From: Halorubrum sp. JWXQ-INN 858
GTDB taxonomy: Archaea > Halobacteriota > Halobacteria > Halobacteriales > Haloferacaceae
DNA length: 64,000 nucleotides
Assembly (NCBI RefSeq): GCF_009806985.1
Contig: NZ_WUAX01000001.1
Span: 1 to 64,000, forward strand
Direction of reading: 5' to 3'
Positions within the stretch are counted from its first letter, which is position 1. Every line of letters starts with the position of its first letter. This document shows, in pieces, positions 25,403-32,560 of the stretch. The notes under the pieces were generated by a model. The model was not told the origin of the DNA and did not search any database. It saw nothing but the letters and a program-made list of their open reading frames with translations. Position numbers and translations under genes: made by a program.

Positions 25403-26518
25403 ATGAGCGACGACCACGACCGCAACGGTGGCGAGGAGCACGACAGCGAGGGCCACGACGGCGAGGAACACGACGGCGAGGAACACGACGGCGAGGAACA
25501 CGACGGCCACGCCCCCTGTCGCGAGGAGTTCTCGACGGATCCGGTCGGACACACGCGGGTCGCGGCGGGGATGACCGTCGCGGAGCTGCTCGAGGAGTAC
25601 GGCGACGCGGGGATCGGTGCGGCGTCGGTCCACGAGGCGGGCGACGTCCTCGCCGAGATGCTCGACTCCGACGACTGCACGGTGTTCCTCTCGCTGGCGG
25701 GCGCGATGGTGCCCGCGGGGATGCGCCGAGTCGTCTCCGATCTGATCCGCGACGGCTACGTCGACGCGCTCGTGACGACCGGCGCGAACCTCACGCACGA
25801 CGCGATCGAGGCGATCGGCGGGAAACACCACCACGGCCGGACGCACGACCCCGAGCGCACGCTCCGCGAGCACGACGAGACCCTCCGCGAGGAGGGCGTC
25901 GACCGGATCTACAACGTCTACCTTCCCCAGGAGCACTTCGCCGAGTTCGAGGGCCACCTCCGCGAGGAGGTGTTCCCGGCGCTCGAGGCGGCGGCCGACG
26001 GCGGCTCCGTCTCGATCGCGGAGCTGTGTGCGGAACTCGGGCGTGCGAACGCCGCGGTCAACGACCGCGAGGGCGTCCCCGAGGACGCCGGCGTCGCCGC
26101 GGCCGCCTACGAGTCGGACGTGCCCGTCTACTGTCCGGCCGTGCAGGACTCCGTCCTCGGGCTCCAGGCGTGGATGTACGGACAGACCGCCGACTTCACG
26201 CTCGACGCGCTCGCGGACATGACGCCGCTGACGGACCTCGCGTTCGACGCCGACGAGGCAGGCTGTCTGCTCGTCGGCGGCGGCGTCCCGAAGAACTTCA
26301 CGCTCCAGACGATGCTCGTCACGCCGCGCGCGTACGACTACGCCGTCCAGATCACGATGGACCCGGAGGCGACCGGCGGGCTCTCCGGGGCGACGCTGGA
26401 GGAGGCGCGCTCGTGGGGGAAACTGGAGACGGACGCGCGCAACGCCTCCGTCTACGGCGACGCGACCGTGATGCTCCCGCTGCTCGTCGCTGCGGCTCGC
26501 GAGCGTATCGAGAACTGA
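25403..26518 (+). CDS. dys: Deoxyhypusine synthase
   Basis: A 371-residue deoxyhypusine synthase, which transfers the aminobutyl group of spermidine (or uses agmatine in haloarchaea) to a lysine of aIF5A. The catalytic lysine is in SWGKLETDA near residue 340. NAD-binding blocks include LAGAMVPAGM near 95, TTGANLTHDAIEAIGG near 130 and GGGVPKNFTLQTML near 295. The N-terminus carries an unusual His/Glu/Asp/Gly-rich repeat (five 15-bp DNA units at 25439-25513, encoding HDGEE-type units) before the conserved domain. A TTTCAAA box at 25372-25378 supports the leaderless start at 25403. Confidence 0.95.
   Translation: MSDDHDRNGGEEHDSEGHDGEEHDGEEHDGEEHDGHAPCREEFSTDPVGHTRVAAGMTVAELLEEYGDAGIGAASVHEAGDVLAEMLDSDDCTVFLSLAGAMVPAGMRRVVSDLIRDGYVDALVTTGANLTHDAIEAIGGKHHHGRTHDPERTLREHDETLREEGVDRIYNVYLPQEHFAEFEGHLREEVFPALEAAADGGSVSIAELCAELGRANAAVNDREGVPEDAGVAAAAYESDVPVYCPAVQDSVLGLQAWMYGQTADFTLDALADMTPLTDLAFDADEAGCLLVGGGVPKNFTLQTMLVTPRAYDYAVQITMDPEATGGLSGATLEEARSWGKLETDARNASVYGDATVMLPLLVAAARERIEN
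25439..25513 (+). repeat. 15-bp in-frame tandem repeat in dys
   Basis: Five 15-bp units, three of them identical (CACGACGGCGAGGAA), encoding the HDGEE repeats of the N-terminus of deoxyhypusine synthase. Confidence 0.9.
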
Positions 26519-26539
26519 GCCCGCGGACGCCCACCGGTT

Positions 26540-26625
26540 AGCGGCGGTGGACACTCGTCAGTTCGGTTCGGGACGATGGATGTCCACCGGTTCGGGACGG
26601 CGGACACTCGCCGGTTCCGGGTGCG
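26540..26625. repeat. Degenerate tandem repeat between dys and tsr3
   Basis: Repeats of a CGGCGGTGGACACTCG / GTTCGGGACG type fill the convergent gap after dys. Imperfect units, non-coding. Confidence 0.65.
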
Positions 26626-26642
26626 GAAGCCGACCCGCCCCG

Positions 26643-27143
26643 TCAGCGGTCGAGGTACTCGCCCTGCACCGCGACCACCTCGGCGGAGTCCTCGCAGGCG
26701 GCGTACCGCCGGAGCGGCTCCTCGTTGAGTTCGAGGAACGTCTCCCCCCAGGTGAACTTCGCCATGACCCGCTCGGCGTGTTCGGGCTCGCCGAGGATCA
26801 CGAGCGCGGCCGCGAACGCCTCGACGGTCGTCAGCCGCATCGGCCGGCCGAAGTTCACGGGGTTGCCGGCGACGAGGTACGGAAGCGCGCGGTGCTCGCC
26901 CGGCAGCGAGAACCGCTTCTCGCCCGCCGACTCCCACGAGCAGTCCAACGCGACGAGCGCCCCCTCGCGCGCGACGTCGGCGTCCGCGGGCGACAGCGCT
27001 CGCTCGGCGTGCGGGTTCAACACGACGCCGTACGGCGTCGCCCGGTCCGAACGGTGCAGCGTCGCGAGGTCGAACCGGGCGAGCTTGCGGGCCGTACACT
27101 TGGCGGGGTCGTCGTCGCCCTCGTACCGGACGTGAAGGTCCAC
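26643..27143 (-). CDS. tsr3: Tsr3 family 16S rRNA aminocarboxypropyltransferase
   Basis: A 166-residue protein of the Tsr3/DUF367 family. Family segments seen are [12 protein letters not shown] near residue 16, [21 protein letters not shown] near 65, [15 protein letters not shown] near 90 and the C-terminal [17 protein letters not shown]. Tsr3 transfers the 3-amino-3-carboxypropyl group of S-adenosylmethionine to a hypermodified pseudouridine of small-subunit rRNA late in ribosome assembly. Convergent with dys. A TATA-like CTTATA lies at 27165-27170, about 25 nt upstream of the start. Confidence 0.9.
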   Translation of the reverse strand: MDLHVRYEGDDDPAKCTARKLARFDLATLHRSDRATPYGVVLNPHAERALSPADADVAREGALVALDCSWESAGEKRFSLPGEHRALPYLVAGNPVNFGRPMRLTTVEAFAAALVILGEPEHAERVMAKFTWGETFLELNEEPLRRYAACEDSAEVVAVQGEYLDR

Positions 27144-27361
27144 GCCGGTCGTTGGCCGGACTCGCTTATAGGTGGCTCGGAGGGGCCGACGGGGTGCTTA
27201 AATAGGTGGATCGGAAGGGAGGGCCACGACAAAGGCGATAACACGCCCCGACGCAAGCGACGAACGGCGGTCGAGGCGTCGACCCGTCCAGGCGTCGATC
27301 CGTCCGTTGGATCGCGCACCGGTCCGGTGTTTAAAAGCGAGAAGGGACGCTCCTCGATCCC

Positions 27362-28654
27362 TTAAAAGATGTTCGCCTGTCGGTACACCGAGATCCCGGT
27401 GTCGGTGATCTCGTACGGCTTGGTCTCGCGGGAGTGGTTCGCGTCGCGGATCTTCTGGATCTCGATGGCGAGTCGCGTCTCGCGGAAGTCCGACGGCCGG
27501 ACGTACTGTAACACGAACACAGCGTCGGTGAGGTACTCGACGATCCCGTGTCTGGAGGCGTACGCGTTCTCCTCGCTGGCCTCCGAGGTCAACAGCGTCG
27601 TCACCCCGGACTGCTTGAGCGATCGGGTGAAGTCGAACACTTCCGAGCGGCGCTTCGAGGGATGGTCGTACATCATCTCCAGCAGCGAGACGGAGTCGAG
27701 CACGAGCCGCTCCGCGCCGAAGTCCGTGATGAGCCGGACGAGGTCGTTACGGATCGACGACAGCGAGTTCGCCATCTCGATCGGGTCCAGCTCGAGGACC
27801 GCGATCCGGCCGTCCGACACGTACTCCCGGAAGGGCCACCCCTTCTCCTCGGCGGTTTCGATCATCGATTCCCGACTCTGTTCCAAGGAGATGTACACCG
27901 CCTTCTCGCCCGACTGCGCCCCCTCGTTGAGGAACTGCAGCCCGAACGTCGTCTTCCCCGTCCCCGCCGAGCCGATGACCGACAGCAACGAACTGGTCGG
28001 AACGCCGCCGAGGATCATCTCGTCGAGCCCCGCGATCCCGACGTCGATCCGCTCGATGTCCGATTCGAACTCCGCCTCCTCGTCGAACCCCACGGGCGGG
28101 TCGTCAACGGGGCCGTCGAAGTCGGCGAACCCGAAGCCGTCGCCGTCTCCCCCGAACGGGTCCTCCCCCTCGGTAGCGCCCCCACCACCGAACGGGTCCT
28201 CGCCTTCACCGGCGCGTCCACCACCGAACGGGTCCTCGCCTTCACCGGCGCGTCCACCACCGAACGGATCGTCCGTATCGGCGGCGTTCCTCGTCGTCCC
28301 GGAGGGATCCGCGTCGGTCGGCCCTCGATCGGACCGGTCCGAGTCGTCGTCGGCCGTCTCGTCGTCGGCCCGATCGTTTCCGGTCCGATCGTTTCCGGTC
28401 CGATCGTTTCCGGTCCGATCGTCGGCGTCCGGGTCGCCGCCGTGTCGGACCCCGCCGAACGGATCCGGTTCCGGATCCGGATCGCGGGTGTCGTCCTCGA
28501 CGGCCGTGTCGCTCTCCGCGGGAACGGGGGCGTCCGGGCCCCGGTCTTCGGAGCCGCCATCGCGGTCGCTCCCGGCCGCGTCCTCGTTCTTCCCGTCCTC
28601 CTCGTCGAGCTCGCGGAGCGCTCGCTCGAACCAGTCGTCGTCGCCGTCGGTCAT
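27362..28654 (-). CDS. KaiC/RadA-like RecA-superfamily ATPase with repetitive acidic N-terminus
   Basis: A 430-residue protein. The C-terminal 240 residues form one KaiC-type RecA domain: EMILGGVPTSSLL, Walker A GSAGTGKTT near residue 222, a second ESREL-like region, and the KPYEITDTGISVY end. The N-terminal 190 residues are acidic and low in complexity. They include four 12-residue GGGRAGEGEDPF-type repeats and NDRTG pentapeptide repeats. Single-domain KaiC homologues in haloarchaea act in signalling and circadian-like regulation but have no assigned target. The frame continues upstream, but the ATG at 28654 gives a sensible start (MTDGDDDWF). Divergent from a hydrolase gene. Confidence 0.82.
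   Translation of the reverse strand: MTDGDDDWFERALRELDEEDGKNEDAAGSDRDGGSEDRGPDAPVPAESDTAVEDDTRDPDPEPDPFGGVRHGGDPDADDRTGNDRTGNDRTGNDRADDETADDDSDRSDRGPTDADPSGTTRNAADTDDPFGGGRAGEGEDPFGGGRAGEGEDPFGGGGATEGEDPFGGDGDGFGFADFDGPVDDPPVGFDEEAEFESDIERIDVGIAGLDEMILGGVPTSSLLSVIGSAGTGKTTFGLQFLNEGAQSGEKAVYISLEQSRESMIETAEEKGWPFREYVSDGRIAVLELDPIEMANSLSSIRNDLVRLITDFGAERLVLDSVSLLEMMYDHPSKRRSEVFDFTRSLKQSGVTTLLTSEASEENAYASRHGIVEYLTDAVFVLQYVRPSDFRETRLAIEIQKIRDANHSRETKPYEITDTGISVYRQANIF
28152..28275 (-). repeat. 36-bp in-frame repeat in the KaiC-like gene
   Basis: Four copies with a 36-bp period starting at 28152, 28188, 28224 and 28260, encoding GGGRAGEGEDPF-like dodecapeptides. Confidence 0.88.
28368..28424 (-). 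repeat. 15-bp in-frame repeat in the KaiC-like gene
   Basis: Three to four copies of CGATCGTTTCCGGTC (15 bp), encoding NDRTG repeats in the N-terminal region. Confidence 0.85.
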
Positions 28655-28778
28655 CGTTCCCGGCGACCCTGCGGGGTCGTCATGTCGCGGGCAAGGCGGG
28701 CCGACGGCTTGAACCTTTCCAGGCCGCGACGGCGGCCACACCCGACCCCTTTTGCCGGTCGATAGCGTTGGTCCTCCC

Positions 28779-29414
28779 GTGAACGAGACCGTTCTCGTCC
28801 CCGGCGGGCGCGACGTGCGGGCGACGCTCGACCGCGCGCGAACCGAAACGGGAGGCGTCGACGCCGACGCGGTCGTCGTCGCCTGCCCGCCACACCCACA
28901 GCAGCGCGGCCACCGCGGCGACGAGCGGCTCGTCGCGGTGAGCGACGCGCTCGTCGACCGCGGCATCGACTGTCTCCGGTTCGACTACGGTCCGTGGGAC
29001 GACGGCTACGGGGAGTGTACGGACGCCGACAACGCGGTCGGCTGGGCGCTCGAACGGTACGACCGGGTCGGGCTGTTCGGCTTCTCCTTCGGCGGCTGCG
29101 TGGCGCTGGTGACGGCGGCGATCCGCCCGGAGTTGGCGGCCGTCTGCTCGCTGGCCCCGGCCGCCCGGCTGAATCCCGACGCCGACGCGGTCGACGCGCT
29201 CGACCGGCTCCGCGTCCCCGCCCGCGTCGTCTACGGCACCCGCGATACGACCGCGGACTGGCGGCCGGTCGTCGAACGAGCCCGCGAGCGGGGCGTCGAA
29301 ACGGTCGGGATCGAGGCGGACCACTTCTTCGTCGGGCGCGCGGGCGACGTCGCCGCCGAGGCGGTCGGCTTCCTCGCCCCGCGGCTCCGGGACGGAAACG
29401 AGGGCGGGGACTGA
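28779..29414 (+). CDS. Alpha/beta hydrolase family protein
   Basis: A 211-residue alpha/beta hydrolase-like protein. The nucleophile elbow is GFSFGG (a serine in GxSxG), near residue 108; a strand-turn segment ACPPHPQQRGHRGDERL resembles the oxyanion side of dienelactone-type hydrolases. The likely catalytic aspartate and histidine are in YGTRDTTADW and EADHFFVGRA. Substrate unknown. The chosen start is a GTG at 28779 (VNETVLVPGGRDVRA); a TTG nine codons earlier is less likely. Divergent from the KaiC-like gene. Confidence 0.8.
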   Translation: MNETVLVPGGRDVRATLDRARTETGGVDADAVVVACPPHPQQRGHRGDERLVAVSDALVDRGIDCLRFDYGPWDDGYGECTDADNAVGWALERYDRVGLFGFSFGGCVALVTAAIRPELAAVCSLAPAARLNPDADAVDALDRLRVPARVVYGTRDTTADWRPVVERARERGVETVGIEADHFFVGRAGDVAAEAVGFLAPRLRDGNEGGD

Positions 29415-29433
29415 AAAACGGACAGGTGAGAGA

Positions 29434-29498
29434 GACGGGAGGATAAGGTGGGAGGAGGGGGACGGGAGGATAAGGTGGGAGGAGAGGGACGGGGGGTG
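29434..29498. repeat. 27-bp tandem repeat
   Basis: Two copies (29434-29460 and 29461-29487) of a 27-bp unit beginning GACGGGAGGATAAGGTGGGA, plus a partial copy, in the convergent gap between the hydrolase and the GNAT gene. Confidence 0.85.
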
Positions 29499-29509
29499 AT
29501 CCGCCCGCG

Positions 29510-30007
29510 TCAGTCGTCGCCGAGGTCGCGCGCGATCAGCTCGCCCCACGGCTCGAAGCCGTGTCGGTTATAAAAGGCTCGCGCGCGGCCGTTGTCCGGG
29601 TCGACGTCGAGGAGGATCCGGTCGAGCGGGAGGTCCTGGTCGACCGCCAGCGCGAGGGCGGCGTCCATCAGGTCGTCGGCCACGCCCGTCCCGCGGTGGT
29701 CGGGAGCGACGTACACCTCGTTTATCACCGCCGCGTCCCAGATCATCGCGAGCCGCTCCGGGAGACAGAAGACGTAGCCGACGACCGCCCCGCCATCGAT
29801 CGCCACCGTCACGCAGCGCTCGTCGCCGTCGACACACCGGTCCACCCACGCGAGCCATCGCTCGCGGTAGGCGTCGGTGAGCTTCCCCTCGTACGTCTCG
29901 GCCTTGGCGTCGCCGCCGGTTCCCGCTCCGAGCCCGCGCTCGAACGCGAGCTTACAGTCGTACAGTCCGTCGGCGTCCGTCGCCGGGTCGTACGGTCGTG
30001 TCTCCAT
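29510..30007 (-). CDS. GNAT family N-acetyltransferase
   Basis: A 165-residue GNAT-fold acetyltransferase. Motif A is VYVAPDHRGTGVADDLM (V-x-x-x-x-R-x-x-G-x-G/A), which binds the pyrophosphate of acetyl-CoA, and it is followed by the late motif NGRARAFYNRHGFEPWG. Substrate not predictable. It is downstream of the TIGR00300-type gene in the same orientation, with 31 bp between. Confidence 0.88.
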   Translation of the reverse strand: METRPYDPATDADGLYDCKLAFERGLGAGTGGDAKAETYEGKLTDAYRERWLAWVDRCVDGDERCVTVAIDGGAVVGYVFCLPERLAMIWDAAVINEVYVAPDHRGTGVADDLMDAALALAVDQDLPLDRILLDVDPDNGRARAFYNRHGFEPWGELIARDLGDD

Positions 30008-30038
30008 ACGCCACGTCCGACGGCCCGCGAAGTAGCGG

Positions 30039-31286
30039 TTACGCTTCCCCGTCGTCGAGGACGAACTCGGCGAGCGTCGGGACGAACGTGCCGATGTCGG
30101 TGACCATCCCGACCGCCTGTGCGGAGCCCCGATCGAGCAGCTGGGTGACCGTCGCCGGGTTGATGTCGACGCAGACGGTCTTCGTCGTCGACGGGAGGCA
30201 GTTCCCGACCGCGACGGAGTGAAGCAGCGTCGCGAGCATGAGCACGACGTCCGCCTCGTGTGCCTGCTCCCGGATGGCGTCCTGCGCCTCGACGGCGTCC
30301 GTGATCGTGTCGGGCAGCGGCCCGTCGTCGCGGATCGACCCCGCGAGGACGTACGGGACGTCGTTCTCGACGCACTGGTACATCACGCCCTCGGAGATCA
30401 TGCCGTCCGCGACCGCCGCCTCGATCCCGCCGGCCCGGATGATCTCGGAGATCGTCCAGATGTGGTGTTTGTGTCCCTTCCGCGAGTGTTCGAGCGTCTC
30501 GACGTCCATCCCGAGCGACGTCCCGTACACGGCGCGCTCGAGGTCGTGGGTCGCGAAGCCGTTGCCCGCGGAGAGCGCGTCGACGTAGCCGGCCGCGACG
30601 AGGTCCGCGAGCGCGTCGCCCGCCCCCGAGTGGATCACCGCCGGCCCGGCGACGACCATCACGTTGCCGCCGTCCGCCTTCACCTCGCGGATCGCCGCGG
30701 CGACCTCGCGGATCGTCGACTCCGACGGGCGCTCCGAGGAGACGCCGCCCTGCATGAACCCGAACGCGCCGCCGCCGCTCCGCGGGCGCTCGGGCGGTTT
30801 CACACGGATCCCCGACTCGTCGGTCGCGACGAGGTCGCCCGCCTCGACCGCGTTGAGCACCTTCGTGTACGCCCGGGGGCCGCCGTCGGATCCGCCGGTC
30901 GGGTCGACGACCAGCGCGCAGTCCATCTCGATCCGCTCGACGTCGATCCACGTCCCCTCGTACAACACCTCGGTCGGGTGGTTGGTCGTCGAGTAGAAGC
31001 CGTGCGGGACGACGTTGTCGGCGGGCGCGGGGACGAGGTCGACGTCGGACGGGTTCTCCAGGACCGCCCCGTTCTGGTGGAGCTCGTGGAGGATCGCCTG
31101 TAGCGTCCCCGGGTCGTCGGCGAACACGGTCATCCGGCAGTACGACACCTCGTCCTCGTGGACGCCGACGTCGAACTGCGCGACCTCGAAGGAGCCGCCG
31201 AGGTCCATCACCGCGCCGAACGCGCGCTGCATCGTTCCGCTGTCGATGATGTGGCCCTCGAGCTCGACGGTGCGCGAGTGGTTCAT
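30039..31286 (-). CDS. Ornithine cyclodeaminase-like protein (TIGR00300/LOR-SDH type)
   Basis: A 415-residue protein of the archaeal TIGR00300 family, which contains the LOR/SDH conserved domain. Relatives in methanogens and the C-terminal half of cyanobacterial AgrE have been described as ornithine cyclodeaminases (ornithine to proline plus ammonia) rather than saccharopine dehydrogenases. Segments of note are EVAQFDVGVHEDEVSYCRMTV at the N-terminus, VAGPAVIHSGAGDALADLVAAG near 200, and the histidine-rich LEHSRKGHKHHIWTISEIIRAGG near 260. Functional assignment by family recall. It precedes the GNAT gene in the same direction. Confidence 0.8.
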   Translation of the reverse strand: MNHSRTVELEGHIIDSGTMQRAFGAVMDLGGSFEVAQFDVGVHEDEVSYCRMTVFADDPGTLQAILHELHQNGAVLENPSDVDLVPAPADNVVPHGFYSTTNHPTEVLYEGTWIDVERIEMDCALVVDPTGGSDGGPRAYTKVLNAVEAGDLVATDESGIRVKPPERPRSGGGAFGFMQGGVSSERPSESTIREVAAAIREVKADGGNVMVVAGPAVIHSGAGDALADLVAAGYVDALSAGNGFATHDLERAVYGTSLGMDVETLEHSRKGHKHHIWTISEIIRAGGIEAAVADGMISEGVMYQCVENDVPYVLAGSIRDDGPLPDTITDAVEAQDAIREQAHEADVVLMLATLLHSVAVGNCLPSTTKTVCVDINPATVTQLLDRGSAQAVGMVTDIGTFVPTLAEFVLDDGEA

Positions 31287-31329
31287 ACACCCACGTGACC
31301 GGGCGGGGGGAAACCGGTTTCCCCTCGCC

Positions 31330-31470
31330 GAGCGACGCCCGCCGTCTGCTCGCCATCCGCCTCCGGTCAGTCTGTCGTCCGCCCACCATCCGCCTGCCTG
31401 CCGTCCGCCCGCCGTCCGTCTGTCGTCCGCCCGCCATCCGTCCGTCGTTCACCCGCCGTCCGCCCGACGC
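31330..31470. repeat. Degenerate GTCCGCC-type repeats
   Basis: A divergent intergenic stretch composed of many short units such as CCGTCCGCCCGCC and CATCCGCCTG. It lies between the TIGR00300 gene and the Vms1-like gene. Confidence 0.7.
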
Positions 31471-31504
31471 CACCATTTAAAAAGACGGAACGCCGTCTAC
31501 CCGT

Positions 31505-32407
31505 ATGATCGACCGGCTGCTCGGCCGCGCCGAGCTCAAAGAGCGGATCGAGGAGCTCGAGGAGGCGAACCACCACCTCGAACGGCGGGCCGACGCGGAG
31601 GCCGAGCGGCGCTCGGACGCCGTCGCCGACCGCCAGGACGCCGAGGAGCGGGTGAACCGGCTGGAGGACCGCCTGGAGTCGCTGGAGGACCGCCTCGAAC
31701 GCGCGACCGGCCACGAGGAGACCGTCGAGTTCCGCCGCGTGAGCGACGCCCGCGGCGACCGGCTCCGGGACGTGCTCGGTCGCCTCCGCGGGGTGGCGAG
31801 CGACGACCCCGAGGGGTTGCTCACCGCGTTCGTCCCGGGCGCGGACGCGGTCCCCGCGTCGATCGCCGACCGGCTCGGCGACCGGAGCCGGCTCGTCAGG
31901 CGGGCCGCGCCCGCGGTCGTCGTCGTCGACGACACGGAGGCCGTGAGCGCCGCGATCACGCCCGCACTCCCCCCCGCACCGTTCGACCGATGGGACGACC
32001 GGTTCCGGCTGCCGAACGAGTGGTTCCTGCCGACCGGCCGCTTCGCGTTCGCGCTCGTCCGCTCGGACACGTTCGCGCTCGGGACGTACGCGGACGACGA
32101 GCGCGTCGCCTTCGAGGGGTTCACCGCCGACGTGATGGGGGCCCACTCCAAGGGCGGCTTCTCGCAGGGGCGCTTCGAGCGCCGCCGCGAGGGGCAGATC
32201 GACGACCACCTCGGCGAGGTGCAGGCGGCCCTCGCGGCGGTCGCCGACGACGTCGATCGAACGATCGTCGTCGGGGAGCGGAGCGTCCTCGGCGACGTCC
32301 GCGAACACGCCGACCACACCGCCGTCTCCGACGCGACGGGCGCGCCGACCGAGGCCCTCGACGACGCGTTCCGCGACTTCTGGACGGCCCGGATCCACGC
32401 GATCTGA
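31505..32407 (+). CDS. Vms1/Ankzf1-like peptidyl-tRNA hydrolase (VLRF1 domain)
   Basis: A 300-residue protein. Residues 1-75 are a charged, probably coiled-coil N-terminus (RIEELEEANHHLERRADAE). From about 140 to 270 the sequence matches the archaeal VLRF1 domain; the diagnostic GGFSQGRFERRRE near residue 220 contains the Gln corresponding to the catalytic residue of Vms1/Ankzf1, which cleaves nascent peptide from tRNA on stalled 60S subunits. An archaeal role in rescuing stalled ribosomes is inferred. The ATG at 31505 follows a TTTAAAA-like box at 31477-31483. Confidence 0.82.
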   Translation: MIDRLLGRAELKERIEELEEANHHLERRADAEAERRSDAVADRQDAEERVNRLEDRLESLEDRLERATGHEETVEFRRVSDARGDRLRDVLGRLRGVASDDPEGLLTAFVPGADAVPASIADRLGDRSRLVRRAAPAVVVVDDTEAVSAAITPALPPAPFDRWDDRFRLPNEWFLPTGRFAFALVRSDTFALGTYADDERVAFEGFTADVMGAHSKGGFSQGRFERRREGQIDDHLGEVQAALAAVADDVDRTIVVGERSVLGDVREHADHTAVSDATGAPTEALDDAFRDFWTARIHAI

Positions 32408-32560
32408 GCGGGCGCTCGGCGAGGAGATCCCGGCGCGTGGACGGTAAGCCGCAACAAAACGCGTACAATCCCGTATATACGCTTATTCCGTTCAGGGCAA
32501 ACGGTAGCACGTCCGGGGCGTACCGAGACGGGAACCACATCGCTTCAGGGCGTTCGACAG

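Noticed and set aside
30039-31286. Saccharopine dehydrogenase (lysine metabolism)
   Set aside because: The LOR/SDH name of the family is misleading; no lysine-pathway gene is nearby, and characterised relatives act as ornithine cyclodeaminases.
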